Part shown: positions 41,133 through 52,600 of the stretch, piece by piece | Layout of the letters: every line of letters starts with the position of its first letter | Position numbering within the stretch: position 1 is the first letter of the stretch | Assembly: GCF_000308675.1 (NCBI RefSeq) | Contig: NZ_BAGE01000038.1 | Location: forward strand, 208,005 to 272,004 | Reading direction: 5' to 3' | DNA from: Nocardia paucivorans NBRC 100373 | Lineage (GTDB): Bacteria; Actinomycetota; Actinomycetes; Mycobacteriales; Mycobacteriaceae | DNA: 64,000 bases | Program-made: the position numbers and the translations under genes | Notes under the pieces: generated by a model | Database searches by the model: none | What the model saw: the letters and a program-made list of their open reading frames with translations, nothing else | What the model was told of the DNA's origin: nothing

Positions 41133-43628
41133 ATGATCGCGGCGGCATGGGACCGCCTCCGGCTGTTCAATATCGGCGACCTGTTCGTGCATCGCGGTCG
41201 CACCTTGATGTCCCTGACGGTGATGGCGGTATCGGGTTCGCTGTTGGTGGCAGTGCTCGCCATCGCCGGATCGGTGACCGGATCGGTCGACAAACTCGTC
41301 GACGGTCTCGGCGGTAGGGCCGTCCTCGAGGTCAGTGGTATCACCGACGCCGGTTTCGGCGCGGAACTGCTGGAACCGATCGAGCGGACCCCCGGTGTCG
41401 CGACAGCGGTACCGATGCTGCGGGTGCAGGTCGGCGCCGGGGACGAACGGGCCCTGGTGATCGGTGCGGATTCCCGGATCACGGCGCTCGAGGGCGATCT
41501 CACCGGATCGCTCACCGGCGACCCCATGCGCAAACTGGCGACCGTGCCCAACGGGGTGCTGGTCGGCCCGGCATTCGATTACCGGGAAGGCGACACCTTC
41601 CCGCTCGGCTCCGGAACCGCCACGGTGGCCGGTTTCCTCGAGGGCGCCGCGGCCGAGCTCAACGGTGGTCATATCATCGCCGGGCCGCTACCGTTGGTTC
41701 AGCATCTGACCGGCCGGGAGGGTCGGCTCGATTCGGTGCAGATCATCCCGGGCCTGCGCGCCGATGTCGAAGAACTGCGCGCCGCGCTGACCGATGCGGT
41801 CGATGGCCGGGCCGTGGTCGCCGACCCCGCCGGCCGCACCGCCCGGGCCGCCGGCGCCGTGATGATCGTGCGGTACTCCTCGCTCATGGCCGCGGCCGCG
41901 GCGCTGATCGTCTCGGCGTTCCTCATCTACAACGCGATGGCGATGGCGATCGCGCAACGCCGCCCGACCCTGTCCATGCTCCGCGCCATCGGTGGTGAAC
42001 GGGGACCGATGGTCCGCGACCTACTCGTCGAGGCGGCACTACTGGGTTTGTTGGGCGGCGGACTGGGCGCACTGATCGGAATCGCCATGGGGCGGATCGC
42101 GATCGAGCGGCTACCGGCCGCGATCATGCAGTCGGTGGAGGCGCGGATCGAATACCTGGTGCCCTGGTATGCCGTACCCGCGGCGATCGTGGCCTGCGTG
42201 ATGGCCACGGTGACGGCTGCCGCGCTGGCGGCGCGGGCGGTGTACCGGGTGGAACCTGTCGAGGCCCTCGCCCCGGTCGGTACGGCCGACACCGATACCG
42301 CGAGCACGGCCTTGTGGTGGGCGTCCCTGATCGGCGGCGGAGCCCTGGCCGTTTTCTCCGTGTTCGTCGCCCGGACCGATCTGGGGCCCTGGTCGCTCAT
42401 CTCGATCTCCACCTCGTTCGCCGCGGCGATCGTGCTCTGTTTCGCCGCGACCGGGCCGATCGTTCGAGTGACCGGAGCTATCGCCCGCCTGTTCGGCGCC
42501 CCCGGGGCGCTCGGCGCAACCACCTTGGAGCGCGCCCCGCGACGGGTGTGGGCCACCGTGATGACCGTGCTGATCGGGGTCGCCGCGGTGGTTGCGGTGG
42601 GCAATGCCTCCCGCAATATGGTCGATTCGACCACCGCGGGCTTCCGGAATCTCGGCAATACCGCCTTCTGGGTAACCCCCGGTTCGATGGCGCAGTTCCC
42701 GACCGGCCCGCTACTACCCGCCGATCTGCGGCAGAAGGTGGCCGCGGTTCCCGGGGTGGCCGCCGCCCACCCGGCGCAGATGGCGTTCGCCACCCTCGGC
42801 GCGGGACGGGTGATGTTGCAGGGCTATCCGATCGGCAGCGACAGCCGTCGCCTCGGTACCGATATCGACGACGAGGTCATCCCCCGTATGGTCGCCGGCG
42901 AAGGGGTGGTGATCTCCCGCGATATCGCTCGCGCCTTGCGGGTGGAGGCGGGCGCCGACCTGACCCTGCCCACCCCGACCGGCGAACACATCGTGCGGGT
43001 TCTCCAGGTGATCCCGTATTTCACCGTGGTTGCGGGGGTGGTCATGATGGGGCTGGACCAACTGCGCGAATGGTATGGCCGTCCCGGCGAAACGGTGCTC
43101 GCCGTCGATCTCGAGCCCGGCGCCGATCCCGAGACGGTGCGCGCGGCCATACGGCAGGTCGTGCCCCCGGAATTCCATATCGACTCCGGGGCCGAGGCCG
43201 TCGCCGCGGTCTCCGGTAGCGTGCGGCAGGGTGCGGAGCTCAGCACGTCCATTCTGTGGATCGTGGTGGTGGTGTCCACCGTGGCGCTGTTGAACACCCT
43301 GATGCTGTCGGTGCTGGAACGTCGTCGGGAAATCGGGGTGCTGCGCGCCATGGGCACCGGTCGCGGATTCCTGCTGCGATCGGTGTCGGCCGAGGCCGCG
43401 GGAATCGGACTCGTCGGCACCGTCATGGGCATCGCCCTGGGCGCCGGTGTGCACTACCTGAGTACCGTGGCCATCGGACACGCGACGAGCATCGATATCG
43501 GTTACGAACCGAGCGCGCTGGTGCTCGGCTACGGGATGATCGCAATGGTTTTGGCCCTCATCGGCTCCGTGCCCCCCGCTGTGCGGGCCGCGCGACTGCC
43601 GATTGTGCAGGCACTCGCGGTCGACTGA
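41133..43628 (+). CDS. FtsX/MacB-type ABC transporter permease, 831 aa
   Basis: A large permease with the layout helix, extracytoplasmic domain, three helices, cytoplasmic link, then a second helix-domain-three-helix unit. This is a duplicated FtsX-like architecture found in lipoprotein-, peptide- or drug-export systems. The first FtsX core contains A-M-A-M-A-I-A-Q-R-R-P-T-L-S-M-L-R-A-I-G; the second repeats the theme as M-L-S-V-L-E-R-R-R-E-I-G-V-L-R-A-M-G. No ATP-binding subunit is encoded on either side, although FtsX permeases normally sit beside one. The substrate is unknown. Confidence 0.85.
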   Translation: MIAAAWDRLRLFNIGDLFVHRGRTLMSLTVMAVSGSLLVAVLAIAGSVTGSVDKLVDGLGGRAVLEVSGITDAGFGAELLEPIERTPGVATAVPMLRVQVGAGDERALVIGADSRITALEGDLTGSLTGDPMRKLATVPNGVLVGPAFDYREGDTFPLGSGTATVAGFLEGAAAELNGGHIIAGPLPLVQHLTGREGRLDSVQIIPGLRADVEELRAALTDAVDGRAVVADPAGRTARAAGAVMIVRYSSLMAAAAALIVSAFLIYNAMAMAIAQRRPTLSMLRAIGGERGPMVRDLLVEAALLGLLGGGLGALIGIAMGRIAIERLPAAIMQSVEARIEYLVPWYAVPAAIVACVMATVTAAALAARAVYRVEPVEALAPVGTADTDTASTALWWASLIGGGALAVFSVFVARTDLGPWSLISISTSFAAAIVLCFAATGPIVRVTGAIARLFGAPGALGATTLERAPRRVWATVMTVLIGVAAVVAVGNASRNMVDSTTAGFRNLGNTAFWVTPGSMAQFPTGPLLPADLRQKVAAVPGVAAAHPAQMAFATLGAGRVMLQGYPIGSDSRRLGTDIDDEVIPRMVAGEGVVISRDIARALRVEAGADLTLPTPTGEHIVRVLQVIPYFTVVAGVVMMGLDQLREWYGRPGETVLAVDLEPGADPETVRAAIRQVVPPEFHIDSGAEAVAAVSGSVRQGAELSTSILWIVVVVSTVALLNTLMLSVLERRREIGVLRAMGTGRGFLLRSVSAEAAGIGLVGTVMGIALGAGVHYLSTVAIGHATSIDIGYEPSALVLGYGMIAMVLALIGSVPPAVRAARLPIVQALAVD

Positions 43629-43643
43629 CCGGTCGGAAGCGGG

Positions 43644-43661
43644 GCCGGGTCACGACCCGGC
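43644..43661. terminator. Short hairpin between convergent permease and papA genes
   Basis: Inverted repeat GCCGGGTC-AC-GACCCGGC just after the permease stop, between convergent genes. It is short, GC-rich and lacks a U tract. Confidence 0.4.
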
Positions 43662-43838
43662 GGAGCGGCGAACTACCGGCCGAAGGTGTATCGGATACCC
43701 ACCTCGCTGATCGGATTGCGTTTGGCGCTCTGCTCGGTGCCGCCGTAACAGCCCAACGGTTGATCGAGCGTTCGGGCCGGGAAGCTCTGCCGAACGGGCG
43801 TGTCCGGATCGATGAGACCGAGTTCGATTTCCGCGGTA

Positions 43839-45230
43839 TCAGGCCTCCCGGGCCGCCGAGACGAAGATGTCCCGCAGGGTGGTGAGATACCGCTCCACCG
43901 AATCGTGTGCCACCGGGGTGTCGGGGTAGATCACGCTCAGAGTGGTCTCGTCCGGCAGCCGGTTGATCCAGATGAGTACTTCCTCGCTGGCGGCGCGGTT
44001 GCCGTAGAGCCCACCGCGGGCGAAGTCGAACAGCTCACTGCCCTCGAAATCGCGGGCGTCGACATAGGAGATCATCGGGTTCGACCACCCCGGTTCGACC
44101 GAGATTCCGCTACCGGGGGGCACCAGTTCGAAAACCCGGTGAATCGACACCGATTTCAGGCTCATCCCCTTCTCGTAGGCACGTTGGGCACGCGCCACGG
44201 TCTTGGCGAAGGTGGCCCGCAGACCGATCGGAAACGCGACCGGGACCAACGCCACATACCAGCCGACCGAGGTCATCTCACGGATCGAGGAGCGGGTGTT
44301 GATCGGGGTGATGCCGAAGTAGTAGTCGCTGTCGACGAGTTGCCGCTCGGCCAGCGCCGCCGCGGCGAAAACGCCACCGGTGAACTCACCGCCGTTGTCC
44401 CGACACAGTTGCTCGAACCGGGTCGCGTCGTCTTCACCGAAGATCGAGATCGTCCGATGGGCGCTGCGGGTGTAGCCGTCGGCGCGGATACCGAGTTCCA
44501 GTGGGAAGGAAGGCAGTTCCCCGCCGTTGCCCCGCAACAGCTGTATCCAGGTCTGCACACCGGGCGAGGCGAGGGTCAGCTGCGCCGATTCGGCCCGCTC
44601 CCGGGCGCAGTAGTCGAGATAGCTCGCCGGTGCCGGCATGAACGGGGTGTCGTCCCAGGCCTGTTTCGCATACAGGTAGGACAGTTCGTAACAGGAGATG
44701 TGCTGGGCGACGGCGTCGGTGTGCAGATGGTCGACGGCAATGTAGATGGTGGTGGAGCCGTCGTGCTCGATCGTGCCGAAGGTGAAACAGTCCCATTGCG
44801 AGGGCGGGGGCGTCTGTTTCTGGACGAGCTCGCGGATGGCTTCCACATTGTCGATATGACCGTGCTCCACCGGAACGAAATCCACCACGTCCGGGTCGAC
44901 CATACGGCGCAGTACCGCTCCGGTTTCGTCGATGGAGAACCAGCTGAGGAACGTGTCGTGGCGGAGCAGGAACTCGTTGACGGCACGGGTCATCGCATCC
45001 CGGTCGAGAGCGGTGGGGACCTCCGCGGTCACCAGACACAGCCCGGAGAACCGGAAGTCGGCGCCCGCGTGACGATGCGCGGCCCGCAGATAGTTCTCCT
45101 GTTGATGGGAGGGCGGAACGGGATGTACCGGAGCCTCGGCCGCTCGGGCCACCGATTCGGCGGAGGCGACCCAGCTGACGACCCGGCCGGGGGTGGGGTT
45201 CCATTCGTCGATCAGACCGAAATCGACCAT
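43839..45230 (-). CDS. PapA-family acyltransferase (condensation-domain fold)
   Basis: A 463-aa polyketide-associated acyltransferase that transfers acyl chains from a PKS or CoA to a sugar, as PapA1 and PapA2 do in mycobacterial sulfolipid synthesis. The catalytic HxxxD motif is present in A-V-D-H-L-H-T-D-A, and the N-terminal P-x-S-H-Q-Q-E-N-Y-L region is typical. Its stop is convergent with the permease. It starts 15 nt after the MFS gene and is the last gene of the pks-MFS-papA operon, which suggests that it uses the product of that PKS. The acceptor is unknown, with trehalose a natural candidate. Confidence 0.88.
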   Translation of the reverse strand: MVDFGLIDEWNPTPGRVVSWVASAESVARAAEAPVHPVPPSHQQENYLRAAHRHAGADFRFSGLCLVTAEVPTALDRDAMTRAVNEFLLRHDTFLSWFSIDETGAVLRRMVDPDVVDFVPVEHGHIDNVEAIRELVQKQTPPPSQWDCFTFGTIEHDGSTTIYIAVDHLHTDAVAQHISCYELSYLYAKQAWDDTPFMPAPASYLDYCARERAESAQLTLASPGVQTWIQLLRGNGGELPSFPLELGIRADGYTRSAHRTISIFGEDDATRFEQLCRDNGGEFTGGVFAAAALAERQLVDSDYYFGITPINTRSSIREMTSVGWYVALVPVAFPIGLRATFAKTVARAQRAYEKGMSLKSVSIHRVFELVPPGSGISVEPGWSNPMISYVDARDFEGSELFDFARGGLYGNRAASEEVLIWINRLPDETTLSVIYPDTPVAHDSVERYLTTLRDIFVSAAREA

Positions 45231-45245
45231 ATCGTCTTTCCTCCA

Positions 45246-46694
45246 CTACGGTGCCGCGGCGGTCGCATCGGCGATATCCGGCCGGGTGACCGGATCGGGC
45301 AGCGCCAATGTCAGCGCCGCCATGCCCACGGCGACGACCGCGATCGCCGAAAACATGACCGTACTGCCGCCGAGCGTATGCGCTCGAAAGAACGTGGCAC
45401 TCAACAGGGCCAGACCGACCCCGTTGCCGATCTGTTCGATTGTCGGCACCACGCCGGAGGCCTCCGCCATCTGCTGCTCGTTCAGCCCCGACAACATCAA
45501 CGGTTGCAGTGGCACGCCGAAGAGTCCGACCCCGAAACCGGCCGAGAACACCGGCCCGGACACCAGCCACAGATTCACCTCGCCGTCGGTGATCCACAGG
45601 TAGACCACACCGACGGCCACGCACCCGCCGTACAGTGCCAGGCCCGCCGCCAGCACCCGAACCCCCCACCGTCGCACCGCCGGCGGGGACAGTAACGCGC
45701 CCGCACCCGCGCCCAACGCGAACGGTGTCATCGCCAGGCCCGTGCGCAGGGGCGAGAAATGCAACACATCCTGCAGGGTGATGGAGATGGCGAACACGAA
45801 AGCGGTGAACACACCGAAGAAGCAGGTCACCAGTACCGAGCCGAGGGCGAAGCCACGGTCGGCGAACAGGTACGGCCGGATCAACGGCCCGGCCGCGCGT
45901 CGGTCCAGATAGCGTTCGTACCACAGGAAAACCGCGCCGACCACGATCGCGCCCGCGATCACCAGACACGGGATCGGTCGCCATCCGGTGTGGTGGATCT
46001 CGGCGAGCGCGTACAGCAGACCGAACAGCCCCACGGTCGACAGCACCACACCGCCGAGATCCAACCGCGGTCGCTCCGGCGACCGTGGTGACCGCAGGTA
46101 TCGCCACGCCAGGACGAAGGCGACCGTTCCCAGTGGCAGGTTCATCAGGAAAATCGAATTCCAGCCCAGCCCGGCGATATCCGCGGTTACCAGCACCCCG
46201 GCGAACAACGGCCCGCACATACCGGCGAATCCCGCGGTCGCGCCGTAGATCGCGAACACCACCGGGTGCAGCCGCTTCGGGAAACCGGCGGTGATGATGG
46301 CGATGGTCTGGGCCGCCATTCCCGCGCCCGCCATGCCTTGCGCCACCCGGGCGATCACCAGTTCGGTGGCGCTGCCGGACATCCCGCACCACACCGACGC
46401 CGCGGTGAAGACGACCACCGAGACCAGGAACATGGTGCGTCGTCCCATCAGCGCCCCGATCCGGGCCGCGATCAGCAGGGCGCAGGCGAAGGCCAGCGAA
46501 TACCCCGACACCATCAGCAGCTGCTGAGCGGACGAGGCCTGCAGGTCGGAGGTGATACTCGGCAGCGCGGTGTTCACGATGGTCACATCGATCATCTGCA
46601 TGAACACCGAGATGAGGCAGGCGGTGAAGGACAACCAGGCCGCGAGTTCGTCCCCCGCCCGTGTCTCGGCGGGCGGGGGATCGGTCCGGGTCAT
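45246..46694 (-). CDS. MFS exporter within the PKS operon
   Basis: A 482-aa 14-helix DHA2-type transporter: I-D-V-T-I-V-N-T-A-L-P-S-I in helix 1, A-R-I-G-A-L-M-G-R-R in loop 2-3, and G-A-T-A-G-F-A-G-M-C-G-P-L-F-A-G as motif C. The ATG overlaps the PKS stop (ATGA), so the two are translationally coupled. In the analogous mycobacterial sulfolipid locus export is by an MmpL (RND) protein; here an MFS protein stands in that place. It is predicted to export the PKS-PapA lipid product or an intermediate. Confidence 0.9.
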   Translation of the reverse strand: MTRTDPPPAETRAGDELAAWLSFTACLISVFMQMIDVTIVNTALPSITSDLQASSAQQLLMVSGYSLAFACALLIAARIGALMGRRTMFLVSVVVFTAASVWCGMSGSATELVIARVAQGMAGAGMAAQTIAIITAGFPKRLHPVVFAIYGATAGFAGMCGPLFAGVLVTADIAGLGWNSIFLMNLPLGTVAFVLAWRYLRSPRSPERPRLDLGGVVLSTVGLFGLLYALAEIHHTGWRPIPCLVIAGAIVVGAVFLWYERYLDRRAAGPLIRPYLFADRGFALGSVLVTCFFGVFTAFVFAISITLQDVLHFSPLRTGLAMTPFALGAGAGALLSPPAVRRWGVRVLAAGLALYGGCVAVGVVYLWITDGEVNLWLVSGPVFSAGFGVGLFGVPLQPLMLSGLNEQQMAEASGVVPTIEQIGNGVGLALLSATFFRAHTLGGSTVMFSAIAVVAVGMAALTLALPDPVTRPDIADATAAAP

Positions 46695-49600
46695 AATGGT
46701 GATCCTTCGGCCTCGATCACCGACGCGGTATCGGCCGGGGATGTTTCACCGGTGGGGCTGTCGGATGTTTCGTTCCCGCTCGTCGCGGCCGGGTCGCCGT
46801 TCGAGTGGTTCGTCTCGATAGTGCCACCGTCGGATCCGGCCACGGCGTTGGACGTGGGGGCGTCGACATCGGCCGTGTCGGGGGTATCGGCGGCTTTCGC
46901 GGCCACCCGGGCCTTGACCAGGCTCACCGTGGGCGCGGTGGTCTCCGAATTCTTCGCCTGTTCGTTTGCCGCAGCCATCTCCGCCGCTCCGCTCGCCGCG
47001 GCGAGCGCGTTTTGCATGGTGGGCATGCCGGGCACACCGCCCTGCGCCGCCCCGAACTTGTTCGAATCCGAAGCCAGGATCAACTCGGCCACCTTCGGGC
47101 CCGCCTCTTCCAGACTGGCCGTGCGCGGGATCTGCAATGTCATCAATTCGATGCCGAGCTGTTTGCTCACCCGTGTGCCGTATTCGACGGCCATGAGCGA
47201 GTCGAGACCGAGTTCGGTCACCGGCACGGTCAGATCGATACTCTCCGGTTGGACGCCCATGACGGACGCCAATTCCTCGGCGAGCCTGCGCGCGACATAA
47301 TGTCCACGTTTGCTTTCCTCCATGGCCGCCAGTTCGGCTTTCATCTTCGCCATCTGGCTCGCATCCTCGTTGGAGGATTCGACCAGTTCGGCCAGCCGCC
47401 CGGTACGAGCCAGCGGCGGAACCGCCGCGGTGAGCCGCCCCCAGTCGGTGGGGATGATCGCCGCGCGGGCGAGCCCCAGCCGCAGGGTCTGCTCGAGGTA
47501 GAGGGTGCCGTCGACCATATCGATCGGTCCGAACCCGGCCACCTCGAGATATTTGGCGACCTTTTCATCGGCGGCCATCCCCCCGGTCGCACCGGACATG
47601 TGCCCCCATCCGACGGCCAGCACCTTCTCGCCCGCTCGGGACCATTCCTCGGCCAGCGCCTCCACCGCGAGATTGGCGGCGGTGTAGTTGTACTGGCCGA
47701 AGATGCCGAACATGGAACCGCCGGAGGAATACAGCACGAACATGTCCGGTTCGATTCCGGCGGCGGTGATCGCATCGTGCAGCACCCGCGCGCCGTATGT
47801 CTTCGACCGGTACACCCTGGTGAGTTCATCCATGGTCATGAGCTCGACCCGGTTGTCGGCGACTGCCCCCGCGGCGTGGAAAACCCCGCGCAGGGGGTGT
47901 TCCGGCGAATGGGATCGGGCCACCAGCGCGGTGACGGCCTCGGCGTCGGCGATATCGGCGCGTTCCTCCACGACCGTCACACCGGCGGCATTCCAGGCCC
48001 GCAGCTGCTGTCGGGCCATATCGGAACTCGCACCGCTGCGGCCGACGAGCACCAGTCGCCGCGCTCCCTTGGCGACGAGCCAGCCGGCGGTGGCCAAACC
48101 GAACCCGCCGAACCCGCCGGTGATCAGATAGGTTGCCGTGGAGTCGATTTCCAGTTCCGGCAGCAGTGGCCGCACCGGCGGAACCTCGTCCGCCAGCCCG
48201 ATTGCAACCCGACCCGTCCTGGATCCGCGGATGACATCGTCGAACGCCTTGGACAGCTCATGGGTGGGGTAGATGTGGTACGGCAGCGGATGGTAGGTCT
48301 GCTCGGCGAACTTCTCCAATACCCGGCGGAACAGATCGGCCAGCTGCTGTGGTCGGATGGCGGCCATCCGGTCCAGATCCATCGAGAAGTACGACAGGTT
48401 CTTGTCGAAGTAGCCCATCTCGAGCACGCCGCCGGTGTAGATATCGGCCTTGCCGACCTCGACGATGCGGCCGAACTCTCGGATCGCCTTGAAGTTCTGG
48501 CGCAGGATCTCGCCGGGCGCGCTGCTCAGGATCACATCCACGCCCTGACCGTCGGTGAGAGCGAGAACATCGTCGGCGAAGTTGAGCGACCGCGAGTTCA
48601 GCGCGTGGTCGGCACCGAGTTCGAGAATGTGCGCGCGACGTTCGTCGGTGCTCGCGGTGCCGATGATCCGGGCCCCGACCGCCTTGGCGACCTGGATGGC
48701 CGCCATACCCACGCCACCGGCCGCCCCGTGGATGAGCACGGTTTCCCCGGGTTGCAGCCGGGCCAGGTCGAGCAGCGAGTACTCGGCGGTGCCGAACGCG
48801 GTGGTGCTGGTGCACAGTCCGGGGTCGGTGTCCGGGGGTAGGGGGATGACCAGATTCCGGTCGAGTACGTGGTATCGGCGCATCATGCCCTTGGCGGCGA
48901 GGGCGACCATATCGCCGACCTGGATATCGGTGACGTCCGCGCCGAGCCGCACCACCTCACCGACACCCTCCATACCGGGCACGGTGCCGAAATATGTTTC
49001 ACCCAGTTCACGTTCCCCGAGCAGACCCATCACCTTCAGCGGGTCCTTGTAGTTGAGTCCGACGACCTTCATCCGGACCTCGATCTGTCCCGGCCCGGGA
49101 TCGCGGCGCGGCACCTGACGCCACGCCAACCCCGACAGCAATCGGGTGGGAGGAATCTCCAGCGCGAAATCGGCCTCCGGATCCGTCAACGGCTCGGACT
49201 TCTCCAGGGCCTCGATCCGTTCCGGTAGCGGTGTGGTGACCACCGGTAGCCAGCGGTCACCGCCGCGCAACAGCACCTCGTCGGAGTTGTCGTAGCAGAA
49301 CGCGCCGGGGATGGTGAGTTCGGTGCGCAGTTCGTCGACGGTGGTGTCGGGTTCGACGTCGATCAACCGCCACCGCAGATACGGCTGCTCGTTCATCAGG
49401 ACCCGGCGGGCCCCGGCCAGCGCGGTCTGGTGTGAATTCGGTGGGGTCGGGCTGTCGGGGAGGGTGAAGGCGCGCTCGGTGACGAGTGTGACATGGCACA
49501 GGAATTCACCGGCCGGGTTCTGCGGTCCGGTTTCCTGCGTGCCCTCGTTCTGGTCGGCCCGTTCCGTGACGACCTCTTCGGTGAATCGGGCGATGGTCAC

Positions 49601-52600
49601 CGCGAGCTGTTTCAACGTCCACAGCTCGGCCAGGTCGTCGGTGATATCGCCGGCGACCACACAGACGTGTACGCGCTGGATTTCGGGCGTGGCTGCCGAC
49701 CGCAACAGTTCGGTGAGTCGCGCTTCCGTTTCCGCGTCGTCCCGTTCGGTGATCAGATAGCGGCCCTCGGCCACCTCCGCCGCCAAGGCCTCGGCCCGAG
49801 AACCCGCGCCGAGCGCGACGACCACCGTGGCGGCCGGTCCCGAATCGGGGAGCGCGGAGGTATCGATCGGCTCGGCCTTCTTCATGGTGTCGGTGTAGAA
49901 GAAGTCGGCCATCTGGTGCATCGGACTACGGCCCGGATTCAGGGTGCCCAACTGGACGCCCTCCAGATGCAGAACCAGCATGCCCTCGGCATCGAGCAGT
50001 TGGACATCGGCGAGGTGGGAGAGGGTGCGGTCGCGGCGGGCCACCACGGTGACCTCTTCGGGCAGTTCGGCATACATACGCACCGCAGACACCCCCACCG
50101 GCACCATGGCACCCTCACCGAGAGCGTCCTCGGCGAACAGCAGCGCCACGGTCTGCATGGCGGCGTCCACCACCGCAGGATGGGCCAGATGTCCGGAGCC
50201 GGCGGCGATTCCGGCGTCGACGGTGGCCACCACGGTGTCCCGACCGGCGCGCACCGAGGTCACCCGGCGGAACGATTCCCCGTACTGTAGGCCGCGGGCG
50301 GCCAGGGCGGTGTAGAACATCTCCGGAGCGAACTCGACCGCGGATTCGAGTTCGGGCACACTACCCCGGACGGGTTCGTAGGTGCCGGTCTGCAGGCGGC
50401 CGAAGGCGTTGACGGTCCATACCGAACCGGTGGCGCTGCGCGACCGGATCACGAACCGGTTGCTCGCCTCTTCGACATTGAATTCCACGAACGGAACATC
50501 GGGGCCGGACATCACCAGTGGGGCGACGAAGCGCAAACCCTCCGCCCCCACCCGTTTGTTCGAGGCCCGGGTGGCCGCGGCGCTGAGCGCGGCATCGATA
50601 TAGGCCGCGCCCGGCATGATCCGCACTCCGCCCACCACGTGATCGGGCAACCAGGGCAACAGTTCGGTGCCCACCAGTAGCAGCCAGCTCGCGTTCGCGC
50701 GGCTCTCCAGATCCGGATCCCCGAGCATCGTGTAGGTTTCGCGACTGCCCAACCGCATCTGCTCGAACAGTGGCAGCGGATTGTGCAGTCGGGTGTTCTG
50801 CCACGGATACCGCGGCAACCGGATATGCGGTGTGGCCGGAGCATTCGTCGGGAACAGGGTGTCCAGGTCGAGAACGCCCGCGCCGTAGAGACCGATGATG
50901 GTGTTGCGGATGCTGGTGTCGTCGTCCTGTTTGCGGTTCAGCGTGGCGACCGTGGCCCCCTCGACATCGGCGCCGAGCAGGACCTCCCGGACGTTACCCG
51001 ACAGCACCGGGTGCGGGCCCACCTCGAGGAATACCTTGTGCCCGGCCGCGACCAGCCCGCCGACGGCATCGGCGAACCGCACCGGCTGCCGAACGTTGGC
51101 GCACCAGTACTCGGCGTCCCAACCGCCGTCCTCGGTAACGGCGGCGCCGGTAACCGTCGAGTACAGGGGAATGGTGGGTCGCTGTGGTTTCAGATCCGCG
51201 AGCGCACTGCGCAGCTCGTCCAGGATCGGGTTCATCAACCGGCTGTGATAGGGCACCTCGACCTTCAGGGCTCGCGCGAAAACCCCTTGCTCGCTCAGTT
51301 TTTCTGCGAGTTCGTCGAGACGGTCCACATCACCGGAGAGGGTGAGCGAACTCGGGCTGTTCACCGCGGCGATATCGATGGATTCGTCGTCGTCGCCGAT
51401 ATGTTCGCGCACCTGCTCGAGTGACAGTCCCACCGCGAGCATCCCGCCGGACCCGGCGGTGGTGGCCTGCAATCGCGCCCGGTGGTACGCCACCGTCACC
51501 GCGTCCTCGAGTGACAGCATGCCGCTGATATAGGCCGCGGACACCTCGCCGACACTGTGGCCGACGATCGTTGTCGGAGTGATGCCGTATTTCGCCAGTT
51601 CGGCCACCAGCGCCACCTGGACCAGGAAATTGGCGGGCTGGGCAACCTCGGTGGTGGTGACCCGGGATTCGGCCTCCGGTCGCAGCAACTCCTCGATGAT
51701 CGACCATCCGGACACCGCGCGGAACGCGTCGTCGACCTTGCGGGCCTCCGCGGCGAACACACCGTCGGCGGTGAGTAGATCGCGGGCCATACCCCACCAC
51801 TGCGGGCCCATACCGGAGAATACGAAGACCGGTTCGGGGACGCGCCGGCTCACCGTACGCACGGCGTCGCGGCCTTCGCCGCCCGCATACTCGCGCAGTG
51901 CGCGAATCATATCGGCGCGTTCACGCACCGGCACACCGGTGCGGAACGGATGATGGGCGAGCCGGGTCCAGGCCGCTTCGGCCAGATGGTCCGGGTCGGC
52001 GCCCTCGGCGAGCAGGTCCGCGAATCGACCCGCCATGGCGCGTACTGCCGGCGCGCTGCGCGCGGAAACCGGCAGCACACCGAGGTGACGCCGCGGGCCC
52101 GGCCGATACGCCGGCTCGGCGGAATCGGGACGGAATTCCTGCAGGATGGTGTGCGCGTTGGTGCCCCCGTAGCCGAAACCGTTGACCGCGATCGTCATCG
52201 GTGCGGCGTCCGCCGGTAGCGGCTGCGCCTCCACCTGGATGTGCATATTGAGGTCGTCGAAGGGGATGTCGGGATTGGGCTTGTCCAACCAGCCCTGTGG
52301 GGGAATGGTGCGGTGGTGGATGGCCAGCGCGGATTTGATCACACTGGCGATACCGGCCGCGGCCTCGGTATGCCCGATGGTGGCCTTGACCGATCCCACC
52401 CCGAGACTCGCCACGCGTTTCTCGGCCGCCCCGTACACCGCACCCAGGGCGCGCAGTTCCACCGGGTCGCCCACCAGGGTTCCCGTGCCGTGCGCCTCCA
52501 CATAGGTGATCTCCTCCGGGGCCAGACCGGCTCGGGCGCAGACCGTGCGGGCCAGGTCCTCCTGGGACTTGTCGTTGGGTACCGTGATTGCCGTGGTGCG

